From NCBI RefSeq assembly GCF_900156315.1, contig NZ_FTNI01000002.1, positions 62,001 through 126,000 of the forward strand: a DNA stretch of 64,000 nt, in the 5' to 3' direction. The translations under genes and the position numbers were made by a program. This document shows, one piece after another, positions 19,142 to 26,701 of this stretch. Each line of letters starts with the position of its first letter. Position 1 is the stretch's first letter. Source of the stretch: Microbispora rosea (GTDB lineage: Bacteria; Actinomycetota; Actinomycetes; Streptosporangiales; Streptosporangiaceae). The notes under the pieces are model-generated. The model was not told the DNA's origin. It was given only the letters and a program-made list of their open reading frames with translations, and searched no databases.

Positions 19142-21147
19142 ACGGCGTCCCCGGTGAGGGGGGCGGGCAGCGGACGGGAGTGCACCACGTCGAGACGGGA
19201 CACCGCCCGGGTGAGCGCCACGTAGAGCCGGCCGAGCCCGCGCTCCTCGGCCGCGACGATCTCGGCGGGCTCGGCCAGCACGACGTGGTCGTACTCCAGG
19301 CCCTTGCACAGGGTGGCGGGCACCACGGAGATCCGCACGGACGGATCGGGTGTGGGGCCGTCGGCGACGGTCAGGCCGGCGTCGGTGAGCGCGGCGCGCA
19401 GGCGGCCGGCCGACGCGTCGGCGGCGATGACGCCGATCGAGCCCTCGTGGCCGAGGGCCTCCAGCACCGCCGTCACGATCGCGGGGTCGTCCCCGCGCAG
19501 CACGCGCAGCCGTCCGTCGCGCCGGAAGGAGCGGGAGGGCGGCACGTCGACCGCGAGCTCGGCCAGCAGGCGGTTGGCGAGCTCCACGACGGCGGCGGGC
19601 GTGCGGAAGCCGGTGGTGAGCGACATGATGGCGGCGTCCGGCTTGCCCAGGTGCGCCATCTGCTCGTCCCAGCCGCGGGCGGCCCACGGGGTCGTGCCCT
19701 GCGCCAGGTCGCCGAGCACGGTGAGCGAGCCGTGCTCGCTGCGCCGGGCGACGGCCCTGCACTGCATCGGCGACAGGTCCTGCGCCTCGTCGACGATCAC
19801 GTGGCCGTATCCCTGCGGGCGCTCGATCAGCCCGGCGAGCTCGTCGAGGAGGATCAGGTCGGCGGCCGTCCAGGCGGCGCTCCGATAGGTGCGGGGCGGT
19901 CTCGCCCAGGTGATCGCCGCCCGCTCGGCCGTCGTGAGCACGCCCTCGGCGGCCTCCGAGCAGTCACCGAGCACTTCGAACAGCACCTCCTCCGGGCGTA
20001 CGGCCGGCCAGAAGGCGTCCACGGCGGCGGTGACGGCCCGGGCGGTCAGGCGCGTCCACGCCGTGTCGATCGTTCGGCCGCGGGCCTCCGCCCGGGTCCG
20101 CACGAGTGACGCCACGCGGGCGATGACGCGCTCGCGGCCCACGCCGTACGGCATCGCCTCGCGCCGGGTCTGCTCGGCCACGCGGCGCAGCTCGTCCTGC
20201 GAGACCCGCCACCGGAAGGAGCCGTCGGCCACGGCGAGCGGCTCCGGGGGCTCGCCTATGCGCCGGTGGAGCGCCCTGCGCAGCACCTCGGCCATGCGCG
20301 CGTCGTGTTTGACCACGGCGGCGTCCGGGCCGTCGGTCCCCTTGACCGGGACCCGGGCGAGGAGCGCGTCCAGCGTGGTCTGTTCGACGTCGACCTCGCC
20401 CAGGGCCGGCAGCACCGCGGAGATGTAGCCGAGGAAGGCCCGGTTGGGGCCGAGCACGAGCACACCGCCGCGCGACAGCCGCTTGCGGTGGGCGTAGAGC
20501 AGGTAGGCGGCGCGGTGCAGGCCGACGGCGGTCTTGCCGGTGCCCGGCCCGCCCTGGACGCACAGGGACTCCTCCAGGCCGGCGCGGACCAGGTCGTCCT
20601 GGTCCGGCTGGATGGTGGCGACGATGTCGCGCATCGGCCCGACCCGGGGGCGTTCGATCTCGGCCGTCAGGATGCGGCCCGCGCCGCCGGAGCCGATCTC
20701 GCCGACCGGCCCGCGATCGAGGTGTTCGTCCTCGAATCCGGTCAGCTCGCCGCCGGCCCAGCCGAAGCGCCGCCGTACGGTCACGCCCCGCGGATCCCGG
20801 GCCGACGCCTGGTAGAACGTCCGCGAGACCGGCGCCCTCCAGTCGATCACCAGAGGACGGCCTCCGCTGTCGGCGGAGACGTGGCGTCGGCCGATGTGGT
20901 AGCGCTGCCCGGCGTGCTCGCGCACGTCCGGGCCGAAGTCGAGCCGCCCGAAGAACGGGGGCCCTCCGTCATCCTCGCCGAGCTCCTTCGCCAGGCTCTT
21001 CAGATGGCGGCCCAGCCGCTCGGCGCTGTAGCGGTCGCCCGCCACGGTCTCCCCGATGATCACGTTGTGCCGGGCGCCGTCCAGCATCCGGCGCAGGCCT
21101 TCCCTGCAGCGTTCGACGTACGCCTGCTCCTCCTCCAGCGGGGTCAT
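19138..21147 (-). CDS. HelD-type RNA polymerase recycling helicase (HelR-like)
   Basis: 669 residues from the ATG at 21147, with AAGGAGA upstream. The N-terminal coiled coil (EEEQAYVERCREGLRRML) and the GRRHVSADSGGRPLVIDWRAPVSRTFYQA block are typical of HelD. Walker A is QGGPGTGKTAVGLHRAAYLL; Walker B is HVIVDEAQDLSPMQ; other motifs are GDLAQGTTPWA, TTGFRTPAAVVELA and CKGLEYDHVVLAEP. HelD proteins pry stalled RNA polymerase off DNA, and some actinobacterial ones (HelR) displace rifamycins (known). It is divergent from a TetR regulator. No rifamycin-associated element was seen upstream. Confidence 0.9.
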   Translation of the reverse strand: MTPLEEEQAYVERCREGLRRMLDGARHNVIIGETVAGDRYSAERLGRHLKSLAKELGEDDGGPPFFGRLDFGPDVREHAGQRYHIGRRHVSADSGGRPLVIDWRAPVSRTFYQASARDPRGVTVRRRFGWAGGELTGFEDEHLDRGPVGEIGSGGAGRILTAEIERPRVGPMRDIVATIQPDQDDLVRAGLEESLCVQGGPGTGKTAVGLHRAAYLLYAHRKRLSRGGVLVLGPNRAFLGYISAVLPALGEVDVEQTTLDALLARVPVKGTDGPDAAVVKHDARMAEVLRRALHRRIGEPPEPLAVADGSFRWRVSQDELRRVAEQTRREAMPYGVGRERVIARVASLVRTRAEARGRTIDTAWTRLTARAVTAAVDAFWPAVRPEEVLFEVLGDCSEAAEGVLTTAERAAITWARPPRTYRSAAWTAADLILLDELAGLIERPQGYGHVIVDEAQDLSPMQCRAVARRSEHGSLTVLGDLAQGTTPWAARGWDEQMAHLGKPDAAIMSLTTGFRTPAAVVELANRLLAELAVDVPPSRSFRRDGRLRVLRGDDPAIVTAVLEALGHEGSIGVIAADASAGRLRAALTDAGLTVADGPTPDPSVRISVVPATLCKGLEYDHVVLAEPAEIVAAEERGLGRLYVALTRAVSRLDVVHSRPLPAPLTGDAV

Positions 21148-21190
21148 CCGCCGTCTCCTTCCCCCGGTCGCCGTACGGGCATGGAACAGC

Positions 21191-21243
21191 AACTCGGTTA
21201 AAAATGCAACCGGGTTAACTTTTCTCGGCAGGGCTGCTAGCCT
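21191..21243 (+). promoter_or_regulatory. tetR promoter with twin candidate TetR operators
   Basis: Two related sequences, AACTCGGTT (21191-21199) and AACCGGGTT (21208-21216), lie 17 bp apart. Together they also form CGGTT-N8-AACCG. The second overlaps the -35 TTAACT (21215-21220), which is 17 bp from the -10 TAGCCT (21238-21243). They lie between the helD start (21147) and the tetR start. Confidence 0.6.
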
Positions 21244-21249
21244 GTGCGC

Positions 21250-21957
21250 ATGGTCGAGGGGCTGCGGACGCGGAAGAAGGAACGGACCCGCCGGGCCATC
21301 TCCGAGGTCGCGATCGCGATGTTCCTGGAACACGGCTTCGACCAGGTGGGCGTGGCCGAGATCGCGGCCGCGGCGGAGGTCTCCAAGCCCACGCTGTTCC
21401 GGTATTTCCCCTCGAAAGAGGATCTGGTCCTGGATCGGATCTCCGACCACAGGGGGGAGGCGGCGGCCGTGGTGCGCGCCCGCCCGGCCGGGCGGACCCC
21501 GCTGGACGCGCTGCACGACGCCTTCATGGCCGGGCTGGACGCCCGCGAGCCGACCACCGGCCTGTGCGACCACCCTGCGGTGATGGCCTACCACCGCCTC
21601 GTCTTCGACACCCCCAGCCTGGCGTCCCGCGTGGCCGAGTACGCCGCGGCGGACACCGAGGCGCTGGCGGAGGCGATGAGCGAGCCCATGAGCGAGCCGG
21701 TGAGCGAGACGGGCGGGATGGGCGGGGCCGCGGGCCCCGCGCCCGGCGCTCCCGCGAGCACGCCCGGTCCCGTGCCGCGCCTGACGTCGCGCCTGGTGGC
21801 CGCGCAGTACGTCGCCGTCCGGCAGATCCTGGCCAGGGACAACTACGCGGCGCTGGCGTCCGGCCGGACGGCCGGCGAGGTGCACGGCGAGGCCGTCGCC
21901 GCCGCCGGCACCGCCTTCGAGCTGCTGCGGCACGGCGCGCGGGCGCACGGTCTGTGA
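21250..21957 (+). CDS. TetR-family transcriptional regulator
   Basis: 235 residues. The N-terminal HTH (KKERTRRAISEVAIAMFLEHGFDQVGVAEIAAAAEVSKPTLFRYFPSKEDLV, about 9-60) is a textbook TetR domain; the C-terminal ligand domain is not recognisable beyond helices. It carries an Ala/Gly/Pro-rich insert after about residue 140, preceded by a small SEPMSEPVSE repeat. The ATG at 21250 is 6 nt past a -10 hexamer, so it is probably leaderless; the GTG at 21244 would fall before the transcription start. Divergent from the HelD helicase with twin operators between, so it likely represses itself and helD (inference). Confidence 0.88.
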   Translation: MVEGLRTRKKERTRRAISEVAIAMFLEHGFDQVGVAEIAAAAEVSKPTLFRYFPSKEDLVLDRISDHRGEAAAVVRARPAGRTPLDALHDAFMAGLDAREPTTGLCDHPAVMAYHRLVFDTPSLASRVAEYAAADTEALAEAMSEPMSEPVSETGGMGGAAGPAPGAPASTPGPVPRLTSRLVAAQYVAVRQILARDNYAALASGRTAGEVHGEAVAAAGTAFELLRHGARAHGL

Positions 21958-21996
21958 CCCATCGCCAAGATCGCTGAGGCGGTCTACGCTCGACGG

Positions 21997-22854
21997 GTGC
22001 AGACCGAGGGGCCCAGCAGGACCGCGCTCCACGCGGCGGCGGCACGCGCCGCCCACCTGATCGTCGACGGGGAGCCGGTGGTCTTCCGCGACCCGTTCGC
22101 GTACGCCCTGCTGGGGGAGTGCGCCGAGCACTACGTGCGCGCGCACCGCGAGACGGCCGGCCATCCCGTCCTCGCCGGGCTGCGCGCGGCCGTCGTCACG
22201 CGAAGCCGCTACACCGAGGACCGCCTGGCCGGCGCCGTACGGCGGGGCGTCCGCCAGTACGTGATCCTCGGCGCGGGGCTGGACACCTACGCCTGCAGGT
22301 CGGCCCCGGGTCCCGTGGAGGTCTTCGAGGTGGACCACCCGGGCACCCAGCACTGGAAACGGGAGGCGATCGCGCGCGCGGGCCTTCCGGCGCCGCCCTG
22401 CCTCACGTACGTCCCCGCGGACATGGAGGCCGGGGAGTGCCCCGTCGACCGGCTCGTCGCGCACGGGTTCGACCTCGCTCGTCCGGCGTTCGCGAGCTGG
22501 CTCGGCGTGACCGTCTATCTCACCCGCGAGGCCGTCGCGCGCACGCTGGCCGGGCTCGGCCGCCTCGCCCCCGGCAGCGAGATCGTCATGGACCACCTGC
22601 TGCCCGAGGCCCTGCGCGGCCCGCGTGCCCGGGCGTACGCGGAGACCCTGATGCCGCTGGTGGCCGAGAGCGGTGAGCCCTGGCTGACGTTCCTGAGCCC
22701 GCGAGAGGCGGCGGACCTGCTGGAGGAGCACGGCTTCGAGGTGGTCGAGCAGGCGCCGGAGTGCGACGCCGCCGGCGCCGTCCTCCGGGACCGTGCGGAC
22801 GCCCTGGCCGGCAGCGGGATCTCGGTGATCACCCACGCCCGCCGGAGGGCCTGA
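21997..22854 (+). CDS. class I SAM-dependent methyltransferase (TIGR00027/LCM-like)
   Basis: 285 residues. Features of the actinobacterial leucine-carboxyl-methyltransferase-like family: SRTALHAAAARAAHLIVDGEPVVFRDP near the start, VTRSRYTEDRLAGAVRRGVRQYVILGAGLDTYACR (SAM motif I), EVFEVDHPGTQHWKRE, and SWLGVTVYLTREAVARTL. Members are numerous in mycobacteria and streptomycetes, with few known substrates; O-methylation of a polyketide or carboxylate is a common guess. TACGCT (21985-21990) ends 6 nt before the GTG, so the message is likely leaderless. It follows tetR by 39 bp but has its own apparent promoter. Confidence 0.87.
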   Translation: MQTEGPSRTALHAAAARAAHLIVDGEPVVFRDPFAYALLGECAEHYVRAHRETAGHPVLAGLRAAVVTRSRYTEDRLAGAVRRGVRQYVILGAGLDTYACRSAPGPVEVFEVDHPGTQHWKREAIARAGLPAPPCLTYVPADMEAGECPVDRLVAHGFDLARPAFASWLGVTVYLTREAVARTLAGLGRLAPGSEIVMDHLLPEALRGPRARAYAETLMPLVAESGEPWLTFLSPREAADLLEEHGFEVVEQAPECDAAGAVLRDRADALAGSGISVITHARRRA

Positions 22855-22907
22855 CGGGATCGGTCCCCCGCGGCGGCACGTCCGGGCGGGCAGCGTCACC
22901 GCGCCGA

Positions 22908-22913
22908 TAGACT
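22908..22913 (+). promoter_or_regulatory. putative -10 element of guaA
   Basis: TAGACT lies 39 nt upstream of the guaA GTG. It is identical to the -10 candidate upstream of guaB (6797-6802). No clear -35 element accompanies either one. Confidence 0.35.
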
Positions 22914-22952
22914 GGCGTTACCGCCTCGCTGCCTTCATGGGGGTCCTTTCCA

Positions 22953-24500
22953 GTGTCTGAGTTCGACACGGTTCTCGTCGTGGACTTCGGCGCGCAATAC
23001 GCGCAGCTGATCGCCCGACGGGTGCGTGAGTGCCACGTCTACTCCGAGATCGTCCCGTCGTCGATGCCGGTGTCGGAGATGCTGGCCAGGAAGCCCAAGG
23101 CGATCATCCTGTCCGGCGGCCCTTCGTCGGTGTACGCCGAGGGCGCCCCACCGGTTCCCGACGGCCTGTTCGAGACCGGGGTGCCGACCTTCGGCATCTG
23201 CTACGGCTTCCAGGCCATGGCCCGGGCGCTCGGGGGCGAGGTCGCCAGGACCGACTCCGCCGAGTTCGGCGGGACCGCGCTCAAGGTCCTCCAGGAGGGC
23301 CTGCTGTTCGCCGGCCTGCCCGCCGCGCAGACCGTCTGGATGTCGCACGGCGACTCCGTGGTCGGCGCCCCCGCCGGGTTCGCCGTCACCGCGGCCACCG
23401 CCGCCACCCCGGTTGCCGCGATGGAGGACCCCTCGCGCGGCCTGTACGGCGTGCAGTTCCACCCCGAGGTGCTCCACTCCGAGCACGGGCAGCAGGTGCT
23501 CAAGCACTTCCTGGAGGCGGCCGGCTGCCGTCCCTCGTGGACCATGCTCAACATCGTCGAGGACGCCGTGGAGGCCGTGCGCGCCCAGGTGGGCGACGGC
23601 AGGGCGATCTGCGCGCTGTCGGGCGGCGTCGACTCCGCGGTGGCCGCCGCGATCGTGCAGCGGGCCATCGGCGACCGGCTGACCTGCGTCTTCGTCGACC
23701 ACGGGCTGCTGCGCAAGGGCGAGGCCGAGCAGGTCGAGCGCGACTTCGTCGAGGTGACCGGCGTCAAGCTGCGCGTCGTGGACGCCTCCGAGCGCTTCCT
23801 CAAGGCGCTGTCGGGCGTCACCGACCCGGAGGAGAAGCGGAAGATCATCGGCCGGGAGTTCATCCGCGTCTTCGAGGACGAGCAGCGCGCGATCCTCGCC
23901 GACGGGCCGGTGGACTTCCTCGTGCAGGGCACGCTCTACCCGGACGTGGTCGAGTCCGGCGGCGGCACCGGCACCGCGAACATCAAGTCGCACCACAACG
24001 TGGGCGGGCTGCCCGAGGACCTCAAGTTCGACCTGGTCGAGCCGCTCCGCACGCTGTTCAAGGACGAGGTGCGGCGGGCCGGCGAGGAGCTGGGCCTGCC
24101 CGCGGCGATGGTCTGGCGCCAGCCGTTCCCCGGGCCCGGCCTCGGCATCCGGATCATCGGCGAGGTCACCCGCGAGCGCCTCGACCTGCTGCGCGAGGCC
24201 GACGCCATCGCCCGCGAGGAGCTCACCCGCGCCGGTCTCGACCGTGACATCTGGCAGTGCCCGGTCGTGCTGCTCGCCGACGTCCGCTCGGTCGGCGTGC
24301 AGGGCGACGGCCGCACCTACGGCCACCCGGTCGTCCTGCGGCCGGTGACCTCCGAGGACGCCATGACCGCCGACTGGGCGCGGGTGCCGTACGACGTGCT
24401 GTCGCGCATCTCCACCCGGATCACCAACGAGGTCCGCGAGGTCAACCGGGTGGTCCTCGACGTGACGAGCAAGCCGCCGGGCACCATCGAGTGGGAGTGA
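22953..24500 (+). CDS. guaA: GMP synthase (glutamine-hydrolysing)
   Basis: 515 residues. It converts XMP plus glutamine and ATP to GMP, completing the pathway begun by guaB. The class I amidotransferase domain (1-~200) has nucleophile Cys in [16 protein letters not shown] and the His/Glu pair in [14 protein letters not shown]. The ATP pyrophosphatase has P-loop [15 protein letters not shown]. The dimerisation domain ends in the invariant KPPGTIEWE. The GTG start has GGGGGTCC upstream. It is separated from guaB by 14 kb here, as in other actinobacteria. Confidence 0.98.
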   Translation: MSEFDTVLVVDFGAQYAQLIARRVRECHVYSEIVPSSMPVSEMLARKPKAIILSGGPSSVYAEGAPPVPDGLFETGVPTFGICYGFQAMARALGGEVARTDSAEFGGTALKVLQEGLLFAGLPAAQTVWMSHGDSVVGAPAGFAVTAATAATPVAAMEDPSRGLYGVQFHPEVLHSEHGQQVLKHFLEAAGCRPSWTMLNIVEDAVEAVRAQVGDGRAICALSGGVDSAVAAAIVQRAIGDRLTCVFVDHGLLRKGEAEQVERDFVEVTGVKLRVVDASERFLKALSGVTDPEEKRKIIGREFIRVFEDEQRAILADGPVDFLVQGTLYPDVVESGGGTGTANIKSHHNVGGLPEDLKFDLVEPLRTLFKDEVRRAGEELGLPAAMVWRQPFPGPGLGIRIIGEVTRERLDLLREADAIAREELTRAGLDRDIWQCPVVLLADVRSVGVQGDGRTYGHPVVLRPVTSEDAMTADWARVPYDVLSRISTRITNEVREVNRVVLDVTSKPPGTIEWE

Positions 24501-24543
24501 CCCCGAATCACTGACTCCATACCACCGAGCGGCGATGTGAGCG

Positions 24544-24582
24544 GGGATCAACCAGATTGATCCCGGCCGTGCTGGATAGGGT
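24544..24582 (+). promoter_or_regulatory. inverted repeat and -10 element upstream of the acyltransferase
   Basis: A perfect dyad GGGATCAA-N5-TTGATCCC (24544-24564) overlaps the -35 position of a -10 element TAGGGT (24577-24582). The GTG at 24589 follows after 6 nt, implying a leaderless transcript. With no T tract after it, the dyad is more likely an operator than a guaA terminator. Confidence 0.45.
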
Positions 24583-24588
24583 AACGCG

Positions 24589-25806
24589 GTGATTGCCACT
24601 CAGCCCGTCACCGCTCGGTCCGGAGCGACGGCCTCCAGGCTCGCCTGGCTCGACGCCCTGCGGGGGATCGGCGCGATGGCGGTGGTCGCCGAGCACGCGC
24701 TGCCCTGGCTCATGCCGTCGTTGCGCCCCTACTGGTTCAGCCTCGGCATGTACGGCGTGCTGGTCTTCTTCCTGGTCAGCGGATACATCATCCCCGCGTC
24801 CCTGGAGAAGAGGGGCGAGGTCGGGGCGTTCTGGGTCAGCCGGGTGTTCCGGCTGTATCCGCTGTATCTGCTGGTCATCGCCGTGGTGCTCGCGATGGCG
24901 TTCTGGGTTCCGGTGCGTCAGGAGGTGCCCCGGCACCCGTCGGCCGTGGCCGCGCACGTGAGCATGCTGCTCGACGTCGTCCACACCGGTGCCCTTGCTG
25001 ATCCGATGTGGACGCTGTCGTACGAGATGGTGTTCTACCTGCTGGTGACCGCGCTGTTCGTGGGCGGGGTGCACCGGCGCAGCGGGACGCTGGCGATCGC
25101 CTTCGGCGTCGTGGCGGTCGCCGCCGGGCTGGTGCTGTCGGCGCCGCTGCTGCCGGGGCCGTGGCCCGCCATCGCCGCCTGCGTGCTGTTCGTGGCGGGG
25201 CTGGCCTGCCTGATCACCGGCCGGTTCCGCAGGGTCGCGGCGTACGCGCTGGGCCTGATGGCGCTCGTGCTGCTCATGTTCGGCAGCTTCGTGCCGTGGT
25301 TCGGGGCGGCCATCCTCGCGGTGATGTTCACCGGCACGGCCCTGTACCGCTGGGAGCGGGGCACGGGCGGGCTCGGCCCGGTCGTGGCCGCGGCGGCCCT
25401 GGTGGCCGCCGCGCCGGTGTGGTCGATCCAGGCGGGCTGGTGGTGGGTGCAGCCCGACGTGTGGATCACCACGATCGTCCTCGCCGGCGGGACGTTCGCG
25501 CTCGGCATGGCGCTGCGCGGGCGGCGCGTCCCCGGCGTGCTGACCTGGCTCGGCCTGATCAGCTACTCGGTCTACCTGGTGCACCACCCGCTGCTCAAGT
25601 ATCTGAACGCGTTCGCGGGCGACCTGCGGTCGCTCACGCCGGTTGGTCAGGCGGCCGCCGCGCTCGGCTATCTCGTCGCGCTGCTCACGCTGAGCTGGCT
25701 GACCTATCGCTTCGTGGAGGCGCCGGCCCAGGCGCTGGGCCGCCGGATCAGTGGACGGCTGTCGTCTCCACGCCCGGCTGGTCGGGATATACCTGTCCCG
25801 GGGTGA
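24589..25806 (+). CDS. acyltransferase-3 family membrane protein
   Basis: 405 residues, about ten hydrophobic helices. It begins with the family signature ARLAWLDALRGIGAMAVVAEHALPW, with the likely catalytic His in EHAL, followed by YGVLVFFLVSGYIIPASLEKRGEVGAFWVSRVFRLYPLY (the R-x-x-R-xP-Y motif) and MWTLSYEMVFYLL. Such proteins O-acylate cell-surface sugars, peptidoglycan or secondary metabolites; the substrate here is unknown. The last 59 bp overlap the convergent deacetylase gene. It borders the glycopolymer region. Confidence 0.88.
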   Translation: MIATQPVTARSGATASRLAWLDALRGIGAMAVVAEHALPWLMPSLRPYWFSLGMYGVLVFFLVSGYIIPASLEKRGEVGAFWVSRVFRLYPLYLLVIAVVLAMAFWVPVRQEVPRHPSAVAAHVSMLLDVVHTGALADPMWTLSYEMVFYLLVTALFVGGVHRRSGTLAIAFGVVAVAAGLVLSAPLLPGPWPAIAACVLFVAGLACLITGRFRRVAAYALGLMALVLLMFGSFVPWFGAAILAVMFTGTALYRWERGTGGLGPVVAAAALVAAAPVWSIQAGWWWVQPDVWITTIVLAGGTFALGMALRGRRVPGVLTWLGLISYSVYLVHHPLLKYLNAFAGDLRSLTPVGQAAAALGYLVALLTLSWLTYRFVEAPAQALGRRISGRLSSPRPAGRDIPVPG

Positions 25807-26482
25807 GCTCCTGGCCTTCGAGCAGGGTGGACACCGTGACGAAGCTGTAGCCCTCCGCCGTCAGCATCTGGAGCACCTCGGGCATCGACTCCACGGTCTC
25901 CTTGACCGTCTCGTGCATCAGCACGACCTCGCCCTCGCCGGCCACGTCCAGGGCCCGGTTGGTGAGGAAGTCCACATGCCGGTAGTCCTTGATGTAGTCC
26001 TTCGTGGCGGTCGTGCCGGGTACCTGGATGAGCCCGAGCTTGGCGGTGATCTCCTCCACGCCGCCGTTGCGCAGCCCGCCGGGCGCCCGGAAGAGCTTCG
26101 GCGCCTTGCCCGTCGTCTTCTGGATCAGCCGCTGGGTGTCGCCGATCTTCTTGTTGATATCGGCGTACTTGAGTGAGGTCAGATAGGTGCCGTCCCACGA
26201 GTGGTTGCCGATCTCGTGGCCCGACTTGGCGATCAGCTGAGTGAGCTTCGGGTGCTTCTTCACCTCCGAGCCGATGACGAAGAACGTCGCCTTCGCCTTG
26301 TATTCGGAGAGGGTCTTCAGCAGCGTCTGCACGTACGGCCCCGGACCGTCGTCGAAGGTCAGGGCGATGCATTTGTGGGTCGCGCAGTACGGCTCATCGG
26401 TCCCGCGAGCCTGCGCAGGAGTGGCGGCGGCCGCGGCGAGAACGCACGCGACGGCCAGAGGGATCAGACGACGTACAGCCAT
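25748..26482 (-). CDS. secreted polysaccharide deacetylase (NodB fold) with altered metal site
   Basis: 244 residues from the ATG at 26482, preceded by GAGGAG. A signal peptide (RRLIPLAVACVLAAAAATP, cleavage after AQA) is followed directly by the NodB domain. Motif 1 CIALTFDDGPGPY is intact and motif 3 LFRAPGGLRNG is present. Motif 2, normally H(S/T)xxH, reads HSWDG in GHEIGNHSWDGTYLTSL, so the second metal-binding histidine is glycine. GEVVLMHET provides the later His. The fold deacetylates chitin, peptidoglycan or acetylated polysaccharide outside the cell; with one metal ligand missing, activity may be reduced or altered. Confidence 0.9.
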   Translation of the reverse strand: MAVRRLIPLAVACVLAAAAATPAQARGTDEPYCATHKCIALTFDDGPGPYVQTLLKTLSEYKAKATFFVIGSEVKKHPKLTQLIAKSGHEIGNHSWDGTYLTSLKYADINKKIGDTQRLIQKTTGKAPKLFRAPGGLRNGGVEEITAKLGLIQVPGTTATKDYIKDYRHVDFLTNRALDVAGEGEVVLMHETVKETVESMPEVLQMLTAEGYSFVTVSTLLEGQELTPGQVYPDQPGVETTAVH

Positions 26483-26701
26483 GGGGTACTCCTCGGGGGG
26501 ATCTATAACGCGGCATCGTAACGCGCTTCGGGTTGCTTCCTCCTCTTCAGTCCGGTTTCGTACGGGCCAGAAACCTTTGTCCACCTGGGACGGGAGCGAT
26601 TAAACCTTCGGCCAAGGAAGGGACTAAGCCTGCCCCCGCACGAGTGGGGTTCGCGATGCTGGGCCGGTCGGAAGAGGAACCGGGCAGCGTGAGGAGGGCG
26701 G
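26483..26701. other. non-coding divergent region before the glycosyltransferase run
   Basis: About 220 bp. On the minus strand TATAGA (complement of about 26501-26506) is a possible -10 for the deacetylase. GAGGAGGGCGG directly precedes the GTG of the first glycosyltransferase. I see no dyad or other gene. Confidence 0.4.

Noticed and set aside
21148-21249. Rifamycin-associated element upstream of the HelD/HelR gene
   Set aside because: No GGGGCTTGC...GCAAG-type inverted repeat is present; the visible dyads are of TetR type.
21148-22899. 580-residue N-terminal extension of the helicase frame
   Set aside because: It is antisense to the TetR and methyltransferase genes; a good ribosome site supports the ATG at 21147.
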